This document shows positions 28,513 to 35,181 of a DNA stretch of 35,181 bases, piece after piece. The DNA is from Alphaproteobacteria bacterium. Lineage in GTDB: Bacteria; Pseudomonadota; Alphaproteobacteria; Puniceispirillales; Puniceispirillaceae. The notes beneath the pieces are model-generated. The model had not been told where the DNA came from. It saw only the letters and a list, made by a program, of their open reading frames with translations, and searched no databases. The translations under genes and the position numbers were made by a program. The first letter of the stretch is position 1. Each line of letters starts with the position of its first letter. The stretch spans positions 1 through 35,181 of the forward strand of contig WTHV01000151.1 in assembly GCA_011525265.1 (NCBI GenBank), read 5' to 3'.

Positions 28513-28599
28513 AGAAACCCTCAATTTTCCCCGATATAATTATGGCACCACAGGGCAACTATTGACAATAACACAGTTTCTTATTTACGGTCATAATAA

Positions 28600-28611
28600 T
28601 TAACATGTTAA
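28600..28611. promoter_or_regulatory. Perfect 12-bp palindrome TTAACATGTTAA in the hpaR/hpaF intergenic region, candidate HpaR operator
   Basis: Palindrome 7 bp upstream of the hpaF start, within the divergent regulator/operon spacer. Confidence 0.45.
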
Positions 28612-28617
28612 GGATTA

Positions 28618-29010
28618 ATGATGGCGCATTTTCACATCGACTATTCTGCAAACCTTGAAACAATCATTGATATGACAGCGTTATGCGAGGCAATCCGCGC
28701 CTGTGCAGCGGCTAGTGAGACATTCCCCACAGCAGGTGTTCGTGTGCGTGCAACGCGCGTGGATCATTATGCGATGGCAGATGGTCATAAGGCTCATGGT
28801 TTTATTGATATGTCTGTGCGACTTCGTGCGGGGCGTACTGATGAGGTGAAACAGCAAGCAATGGCAGAGATTTTTGCAACATTAAAAGACTTCACCGCAC
28901 AGGCTATGGAAACCCATTCCATCGCCATTTCAGCAGAGATGCGTGATATTGATGCTGACCTGTCACCGAAATTTGGCAATGTACGCGACCATATGGAGGG
29001 CACGCAATGA
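28618..29010 (+). CDS. hpaF: 5-carboxymethyl-2-hydroxymuconate delta-isomerase (HpaF)
   Basis: MAHFHIDYSANLETIIDMTALCEAIRACAAASETFPTAGVRVRATRVDHYAMADG; first gene of the operon. Confidence 0.9.
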   Translation: MMAHFHIDYSANLETIIDMTALCEAIRACAAASETFPTAGVRVRATRVDHYAMADGHKAHGFIDMSVRLRAGRTDEVKQQAMAEIFATLKDFTAQAMETHSIAISAEMRDIDADLSPKFGNVRDHMEGTQ

Positions 29011-30518
29011 GCGTTTTAGATGAAAATATTAAAAAGCTTGAAGGCTATCTTGCTCGCTTTAAAGATACAGGCATTTTAAATCGTATCGCAGGCCAAGATG
29101 TGGTGGGATCGCAAGGGGCGTTCCAGACAATTTCACCTGTTGATAAATCTGTTATTTGTGATGTTGCCCATGGTGATGCCACAGATATTGATGCTGCAGC
29201 AAGTGCTGCCCATGATGCTTTTGCGGCGTGGCGTGATATGCCAGCAGAAGAGCGCAAGAGCATTTTGATCCGCATTGCTGATGCCATTGAGGCACGCGCA
29301 GAAGAGATTGCGCTTTGCGAATGTTGGGATACAGGACAGGCTTTTAAATTTATGTCAAAGGCCGCTTTGCGTGGGGCAGAGAATTTCCGCTATTTTGCTG
29401 ATCAAGTGGTTCAAGCGCGTGATGGTCAACATTTGAAATCGCCGACATTGATGAATGTCACCACAAGAGTCCCCATTGGCCCTGTTGGTGTTATCACGCC
29501 TTGGAATACCCCGTTCATGCTATCAACATGGAAGATTGCGCCTGCCCTTGCGGCTGGTTGTACAGTTGTCCATAAGCCTGCCGAAGCCTCCCCACTTACG
29601 GCGCGTTTGCTTGTTGAGATTGCCGAGGAAGCTGGTTTGCCAAAAGGTGTATTAAATACCGTTAATGGCTTTGGCGAAGTGGCAGGTAAGGCACTTTGTG
29701 AACATCCCAAGATTAAGGCTATTGCCTTTGTTGGTGAAAGCCGCACAGGTAGCCTCATCACCAAACAAGGGGCAGATACCCTAAAGCGCAATCACCTTGA
29801 ATTAGGGGGCAAAAACCCCGTGATTGTATTTGATGATGCAGACCTAGAACGCGCACTTGATGCAGCTATTTTCATGATCTATTCCATCAATGGGGAGCGC
29901 TGTACCTCATCATCTCGGCTGTTGGTTCAAGACACAATCCAAGAGGCGTTTGAGGCCAAATTAATAGAGCGTGTGAATCATATCACAGTTGGCCACCCGC
30001 TTGATCCCAAGACAGAAGTTGGCCCACTTGTCAGCCAAGAGCATTTTGACAAGGTGACAAGCTATTTTGAAATTGCAAAACAAGATGGTGCGACAATTGC
30101 GGCAGGAGGTAGAGCGGTCGGTGATGAAGGGTATTTCATCCGCCCGACTTTATTCACAAAGGCGCATAATAAAATGCGTATTGCACAAGAGGAAATCTTT
30201 GGCCCTGTTCTTACCTCGATTGCTTTTTCAACCGAAGAAGAGGCTCTTGCGATTGCCAATGATACGGCCTATGGCTTAACAGGTTATGTATGGACAAATG
30301 ATTTGACCCGCGCTTTGCGCTTTACTGATAAGCTAGAAGCTGGAATGATTTGGGTTAATTCTGAAAATGTCCGTCACCTGCCAACACCATTTGGCGGCGT
30401 CAAAGCAAGCGGCATTGGCCGTGATGGCGGTGATTGGTCATTTGAGTTTTATATGGAGCAAAAGCATATTGGTTTTGCAACTGGTCAGCATAAAATCACA
30501 AAATTGGGAGCATTGTAA
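29007..30518 (+). CDS. hpaE: 5-carboxymethyl-2-hydroxymuconate semialdehyde dehydrogenase (HpaE)
   Basis: Aldehyde dehydrogenase signature: GVITPWNTPFM, LELGGKNPVIVFDDADLERAL, INGERCTSSSRL; operon context. Confidence 0.9.
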   Translation: MSVLDENIKKLEGYLARFKDTGILNRIAGQDVVGSQGAFQTISPVDKSVICDVAHGDATDIDAAASAAHDAFAAWRDMPAEERKSILIRIADAIEARAEEIALCECWDTGQAFKFMSKAALRGAENFRYFADQVVQARDGQHLKSPTLMNVTTRVPIGPVGVITPWNTPFMLSTWKIAPALAAGCTVVHKPAEASPLTARLLVEIAEEAGLPKGVLNTVNGFGEVAGKALCEHPKIKAIAFVGESRTGSLITKQGADTLKRNHLELGGKNPVIVFDDADLERALDAAIFMIYSINGERCTSSSRLLVQDTIQEAFEAKLIERVNHITVGHPLDPKTEVGPLVSQEHFDKVTSYFEIAKQDGATIAAGGRAVGDEGYFIRPTLFTKAHNKMRIAQEEIFGPVLTSIAFSTEEEALAIANDTAYGLTGYVWTNDLTRALRFTDKLEAGMIWVNSENVRHLPTPFGGVKASGIGRDGGDWSFEFYMEQKHIGFATGQHKITKLGAL

Positions 30519-31501
30519 TGCCCGTACCTGCGCCAAATCTCTATCCTGATTTTAACACAATACGCCTCAGCCATCTGTGCTTGAATGTTGCTGATCTGGG
30601 CGTATCAAAAACCTTTTACACAGATATCCTTGGGATGCAGGTAACAGATGAAACTGACAGCCATATCTATTTGCGCGCGATGGAAGAACGTGGTCACCAT
30701 TGTGTGATTTTACAGAAATCAGATCAGCCAGGCACGGTTGAGGTTCTCGGTTTTAAGACGTTTGATGAGGATGATGTTGATCGCGCTGAAGCCTATTTCA
30801 AGGCAAAAGGGCGCCCAACACAATGGGTGGAACGCCCTTATCAAGGCAAAACACTGCTGACATCTGATAATATGGGCATACCGCTTGAGTTTTATCATAA
30901 GATGGATCGCCTTGCGCCAATTCATCAAAACTATGCGCTATATCGCGGTGTAAAGCCCTTGCGTATCGATCATTTTAATTGCTTTAGCCATGATGTTGAT
31001 GCCTCTGTGGCATTTTATTCAGATTTCGGTTTCCGCGTTACAGAATATACCGAAGATGAAAAGAGCAAAAAATTATGGGCAGCATGGATGCACCGTAAAG
31101 GTGGTGTTCATGATATGGCTTTTACAAATGGCACAGGCCCGCGTATGCACCATGTCGCCTTTTGGGTGCCAACGCCATTGAATATCATTGATTTGCTTGA
31201 TTTGATGGCCACCACCGGTTATGTCGCGAATATTGAGCGTGGGCCCGGTCGCCATGGTATCTCGAACGCCTTTTTCTTATATATTCTAGATCCAGATGGG
31301 CACAGAATCGAGATTTATTGCTCAGACTATCAAACAGTCGATCCAGACCTTGAGCCTATTAAATGGGATTTAACTGACCCGCAAAGGCAAACGCTATGGG
31401 GCGCTGCTGCACCAGAAAGCTGGTTCAAGCATGGCACAAAATTTGTGGGTGTTGATACAAAAGAGTCGGACATTACAGCAAGTCCGATAATCGCCCCATG
31501 A
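30518..31501 (+). CDS. hpaD: Homoprotocatechuate (3,4-dihydroxyphenylacetate) 2,3-dioxygenase, vicinal-oxygen-chelate extradiol type (HpaD)
   Basis: Two VOC halves: LSHLCLNVADLGVSKTFYTDILGM and RIDHFNCFSHDVDASVAFYSDFGF; MHHVAFWVP, GRHGISNAFFLYILDPDGHRIEIY. Confidence 0.9.
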   Translation: MPVPAPNLYPDFNTIRLSHLCLNVADLGVSKTFYTDILGMQVTDETDSHIYLRAMEERGHHCVILQKSDQPGTVEVLGFKTFDEDDVDRAEAYFKAKGRPTQWVERPYQGKTLLTSDNMGIPLEFYHKMDRLAPIHQNYALYRGVKPLRIDHFNCFSHDVDASVAFYSDFGFRVTEYTEDEKSKKLWAAWMHRKGGVHDMAFTNGTGPRMHHVAFWVPTPLNIIDLLDLMATTGYVANIERGPGRHGISNAFFLYILDPDGHRIEIYCSDYQTVDPDLEPIKWDLTDPQRQTLWGAAAPESWFKHGTKFVGVDTKESDITASPIIAP

Positions 31502-32355
31502 TGCGCTTTACCACTTTTTCTGTCGATGGCAGATTTTATTATGGCGCGGTTACGGATGAGGGGATGATTGCCCTGAATGATAGATTCCCGCAATGGCCGA
31601 CTTTGCGTGATGTTATAGAGGCAGGCGGTTTGGGTGAATTGACAAAGGAAGCTGAGGGCGCGCTCATCACCCATAAAGCGTTTCAGTTTGAGATGGTCAT
31701 GCCAAATGCCAGACGTATTTTGTGCGTTGGTGTGAATTTTCCTGATCGAAATGCCGAATATAAAGATGGCAGTGAACAGCCAAAATATATGTCACTATTC
31801 CCGCGCTTTGCCTCTGGTTTTACAGGTCACAACCAGCCTTTGATCAGACCGCCTGAAAGTCACCAATTAGATTATGAAGGTGAGGTGGCGATTGTAATTG
31901 GCAAAAGGGGTCGTCGTATCTCACAAGAGGCCGCTTATGACCATATTGCGGCTTTGACCATTTGTAATGAAGGCACAATTCGTGATTGGGTGCGCCATGC
32001 TAAATTCAATGTCACGCAAGGCAAAAATTGGGATAAGTCAGGTGCGATTGGCCCATGGCTTGTGCCATTTACCGATGCTTCTCAGCTTGATGATGCGCGT
32101 ATTGTAACACGGGTGAATGGTGAGGTGCGCCAAGATGATAAACTGCGGCGCATGATGCACCCTATTCGCCGCGAGATCGAATATATCTCAACCTTCATGA
32201 CGCTTGAAGCAGGTGATATCATTGTCACAGGCACGCCAACAGGCTCTGGTGCGCGTTTAGACCCACCACAATATTTGAAGCCAGGTGATATTGTTGAAGT
32301 TGAAGTAAATGGCATTGGCACTTTGCGTAATATGATTGAGGATGAACAGCTATGA
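31498..32355 (+). CDS. hpaG: Fumarylacetoacetate hydrolase-family protein (HpaG-like decarboxylase/isomerase, single domain)
   Basis: CVGVNFPDRNAEY, LDYEGEVAIVIGKRGRRIS, AALTICNEGTIRDW, TLEAGDIIVTGTPTGSG. Confidence 0.78.
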   Translation: MMRFTTFSVDGRFYYGAVTDEGMIALNDRFPQWPTLRDVIEAGGLGELTKEAEGALITHKAFQFEMVMPNARRILCVGVNFPDRNAEYKDGSEQPKYMSLFPRFASGFTGHNQPLIRPPESHQLDYEGEVAIVIGKRGRRISQEAAYDHIAALTICNEGTIRDWVRHAKFNVTQGKNWDKSGAIGPWLVPFTDASQLDDARIVTRVNGEVRQDDKLRRMMHPIRREIEYISTFMTLEAGDIIVTGTPTGSGARLDPPQYLKPGDIVEVEVNGIGTLRNMIEDEQL

Positions 32356-33152
32356 CGCCTGAAGAGCATAGACAAGCTGCGGCAGATTTATTACAGGCAG
32401 AGGAGACGCGCACGCAAATCGGGCTGTTGACAAAGCAGTATCCTGATATGGGGATGGATGATGCGTATGAAATTCAAAATGCGATTTATCAGGCGAAGCT
32501 TGAAAAAGGGCGTCATGTTATCGGTTGGAAAATTGGTCTGACCTCAAAAGCCATGCAATATGCGCTGAATATTGATATCCCTGATAGCGGTATTTTGTTT
32601 GATGATATGGGTTTTGATTGCGGGGCCACTGTACCAAAAGGGCGCTTTATTCAACCGCGTATCGAAGCTGAGATCGCCTTTGTCATGAAATCATCTCTGG
32701 GCGGGGCGGATGTCACGCGTGAAGATGTAATAGCGGCAACAGATTATGTGGCGCCCTCACTTGAAATTCTTGATACACGTATTGTGCGCCTTGATGCGCA
32801 GACAGGGAAAACACGCACAGTCTTTGATACGATTAGTGATAATGCGGCAAATGCCGGTATTGTGTTGGGGCGCGAAAAGCACGCCGTCACTGATTTTGAT
32901 TTACGATGGGTTGGTGCAATTACCTCGCGCAATGATGCGGTTGAGGAAACAGGCCTAGGTGCAGGCGTTTTGAATGACCCGATAGAAAGTGTCGTATGGC
33001 TTGCCAGACGCATGGCACATTATGGTCAGAGCATTGCCCCTGGTCAGATTATTTTGTCAGGCAGTTTCATCAGACCTGTTGAATGTCCCTCACAAACTCA
33101 TATCCACGCTGACTTTGGTGATTTTGGCTCGGTAGATATTTCCTTCGCCTAG
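32352..33152 (+). CDS. hpaH: 2-oxo-hept-4-ene-1,7-dioate hydratase (HpaH)
   Basis: AYEIQNAIYQAKLEKGRHVIGWKIGLTSKAMQ, IDIPDSGILFDDM, FIQPRIEAEIAFVM, GQIILSGSFIRPV. Confidence 0.9.
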   Translation: MTPEEHRQAAADLLQAEETRTQIGLLTKQYPDMGMDDAYEIQNAIYQAKLEKGRHVIGWKIGLTSKAMQYALNIDIPDSGILFDDMGFDCGATVPKGRFIQPRIEAEIAFVMKSSLGGADVTREDVIAATDYVAPSLEILDTRIVRLDAQTGKTRTVFDTISDNAANAGIVLGREKHAVTDFDLRWVGAITSRNDAVEETGLGAGVLNDPIESVVWLARRMAHYGQSIAPGQIILSGSFIRPVECPSQTHIHADFGDFGSVDISFA

Positions 33153-33167
33153 ACAGGTTTGTCTTTT
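33151..33167 (+). terminator. Weak candidate terminator after hpaH
   Basis: AGACA-GGTT-TGTCT followed by TTTAT; short stem between convergent genes. Confidence 0.3.
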
Positions 33168-35100
33168 ATCTTGGTGCGATCATGAAGTGATCAAAAAATG
33201 CCGCCACGGCGTCATGTGCCTGAACTGGCAAGATAGCGCCCACATGCTGATCAGGTCTTACGATGACAATACAGCCTTCGTCCTTATTGATGTGACGCGC
33301 TGCAAACACGTCATGCGCATCTTGATTATGGAAAAGTTTTTCATAATCCGTTAGCCCATATTTGCCCTTTGCTGGCCATAGGTAATTTGGCAAGTCAGGC
33401 ACTGATAAATCATCTTGTTGGAAGATGGCATAGGTATCGATTAGAGAATCGATATCACTATTTTGCGCAGTGTATTTCAGCACGGGTGAGGCAGGGTCAT
33501 TTGCAAGAAAATCGACCAATTGATAGGCATCAGATGTTGGGCTTGTGGGGTTTTGTGCGCCTCCAAATAAGAAGAGACGCCACCGGCCATCTGCTTTGAC
33601 CAAATGCCCTAAATGTTGTTGGCGCCCATCAGCAAGGCGTGTGGCTTGGCACGAATGAAAGCGTTGGCCGATTTTAAAGCCCGGTGCCAAATGCTGATGC
33701 TCTTGACCTGTGCAAATATAAGAGGGGAAATATTCAATGGAAGTGCCGCTGACAAAACCGCTTTGACGCTTCATGAAAGCTTCAATTTCTGCTGTATCAA
33801 TTTTGGCTTTTTCAGATGTGTCGCCAGCAGCTGGTCTTGTCGCCACAAGCTTAGATAATTCCCTGTCAGCATCGATCAGCTGTTGCGCGACCTTGCGCCG
33901 TTCGGTGCTATAAGTATCTAAGAGTTTTGGCTCATACTTGCCTTGTAATACGCCAGCTAGCTTCCAGCCAAGATTAAAGGTATCTGGCAATGAGGTGTTT
34001 AGACCCCAACCGCCCTTTGGGCTGTGGGTGTGGCACGCATCACCTGCAACAAAGGCACGCGGCATGACAGAGGCAGGGCTTCCAACGGGTCTGTCATCAA
34101 AGCGCTCTGCGAGACGTTGGCCAACGGAATAAATAGACCACCATGCCACTTCTTTGACATCTAACACATAAGGGTGGAAGATTTTTTGTGCCTTTGCGAT
34201 AAGGTCTTGTTCGGTCACATTGATATCCGTTGCGCGCATCTCAGGATCAATCGTATCTAGCTCAATGTAGAAACGAATTAAATACCCTCCCTCGCGCGGG
34301 ATGGTCATGACCGCACCATAATCTTTTGATTGGATAAAGCTTTTAATACGGATATCTGGAAAATCTGTGTTGAGCAAAATATCCATAACACCCCATGCTT
34401 TATTCGCACTATCGCCAATAAGCTTGATATCTAGGCTTTTGCGGACAATGCTTCGCGCCCCATCACTTCCCACGGCAAAACGTGCTTTTACGGTTTCAAT
34501 TTTCCCTGCGCCAGCTTCATCAACTCTCTTGAATGTGGCTGTTATGGGGTAGGCGGTGATATCTTGTGTCAGGCTTTCATCAACCTCAAGGGCAAGTAAT
34601 TCGCGGCTATAATGGGGGCGCAGATTGCTAACAGAATTTGCCATCCCATCAATGAGTAATTCATGCAAGCGTGCTTGGTTGACAATGCCATGCGTAAATT
34701 CTGACAAGCCTGCTCTGGCATCAGCAATTTTCTCTGTGCGCTTGATATTTTGCGGGTTTGCAGGGTCTGGTTCCCAGAAGGTGTTTTGCTTGAGCTGATA
34801 GGTCTCTTTGACGACCATTTCACTGCTGTTGAAAGCTTCCATGATCTCGATGGTGCGGCATGAAATCCCATCAGCGCGCCCAAATAAAAGGGGCCCTGAG
34901 GTCATATCTGTGATGCAGGTTGTAAGGTCTGGAAATTCTGACATTTGGCGCGCCATGGTAAGCCCCGCCGGACCTGTGCCAACAATCAGCACATCGACTT
35001 TACTTGGAAGATCTTCAATTGGCGGCGCTGGATAAGGCTTTCTGGCGGCGTCTGGCACTTGATAATTACCAGGCTTAAAACCATTCAAATGAAATTGCAT
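33166..35100 (-). CDS. FAD-dependent aromatic monooxygenase, phenol 2-monooxygenase / 3-hydroxybenzoate 4-monooxygenase-like
   Basis: N-terminal VDVLIVGTGPAGLTMARQMSEF, ARFAVGSDGARSIVRKSL, AFVAGDACHTHSPKGGWGLNTSLPDTFNLGWKL; 644 aa as in phenol-hydroxylase-type enzymes. GAGGAG upstream of ATG. Confidence 0.87.
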   Translation of the reverse strand: MQFHLNGFKPGNYQVPDAARKPYPAPPIEDLPSKVDVLIVGTGPAGLTMARQMSEFPDLTTCITDMTSGPLLFGRADGISCRTIEIMEAFNSSEMVVKETYQLKQNTFWEPDPANPQNIKRTEKIADARAGLSEFTHGIVNQARLHELLIDGMANSVSNLRPHYSRELLALEVDESLTQDITAYPITATFKRVDEAGAGKIETVKARFAVGSDGARSIVRKSLDIKLIGDSANKAWGVMDILLNTDFPDIRIKSFIQSKDYGAVMTIPREGGYLIRFYIELDTIDPEMRATDINVTEQDLIAKAQKIFHPYVLDVKEVAWWSIYSVGQRLAERFDDRPVGSPASVMPRAFVAGDACHTHSPKGGWGLNTSLPDTFNLGWKLAGVLQGKYEPKLLDTYSTERRKVAQQLIDADRELSKLVATRPAAGDTSEKAKIDTAEIEAFMKRQSGFVSGTSIEYFPSYICTGQEHQHLAPGFKIGQRFHSCQATRLADGRQQHLGHLVKADGRWRLFLFGGAQNPTSPTSDAYQLVDFLANDPASPVLKYTAQNSDIDSLIDTYAIFQQDDLSVPDLPNYLWPAKGKYGLTDYEKLFHNQDAHDVFAARHINKDEGCIVIVRPDQHVGAILPVQAHDAVAAFFDHFMIAPR

Positions 35101-35181
35101 TTACCGCTCTCCTCATTTGTGTTCATCAGTGCTGCCACAAACAACATGTCTTTGCCTGTTTAACTAATACGATAACAGCCT

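Noticed and set aside
1-35181. CRISPR arrays, tRNA/rRNA genes, insertion sequences or prophage genes
   Set aside because: No regularly spaced repeats, transposase-like ORFs or recognisable RNA-gene sequences were seen; the window is almost fully explained by metabolic genes.

Overview
This window looks like a gene-dense alphaproteobacterial-type chromosomal region. The taxon is inferred from gene content and order and was not tested. Left to right it contains: (i) a minus-strand MFS transporter plus cobalamin-dependent reductive-dehalogenase-like protein (RdhA-like). The RdhA-like ORF runs off the left edge and is absent from the supplied ORF track; I translated it by hand as 622 codons with a two-cluster ferredoxin-type Cys signature. 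(ii) A minus-strand ZnuABC/TroA-type metal ABC transporter operon, preceded by a small one-TM protein and a clearly recognisable cobalamin riboswitch. This suggests a B12-regulated cobalt importer rather than a zinc importer. (iii) A near-complete late-oxygen-insertion (aerobic) B12 biosynthesis cluster at about 6.3-27.2 kb: cobS/V, cobT/U, cobU/P, cobC-type phosphatase, cbiB, Thr-P decarboxylase, cobQ, cobO, cobW, cobN, cobG, cobH, cobI, cobJ, cobK (antisense), cobL, cobE, cobM, cobB, cobA, cobF. (iv) An NAD-dependent epimerase-like gene. (v) A homoprotocatechuate meta-cleavage cluster (hpaR / hpaF-E-D-G-H) with a convergent FAD-dependent phenol-hydroxylase-type monooxygenase. The most interesting reading is a B12-supply plus cobalt-uptake plus reductive-dehalogenation plus aromatic ring-cleavage neighbourhood. 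The riboswitch-controlled metal ABC operon with its small membrane protein is the best candidate for an under-described system. No tRNA, rRNA, CRISPR array or mobile element was recognised.
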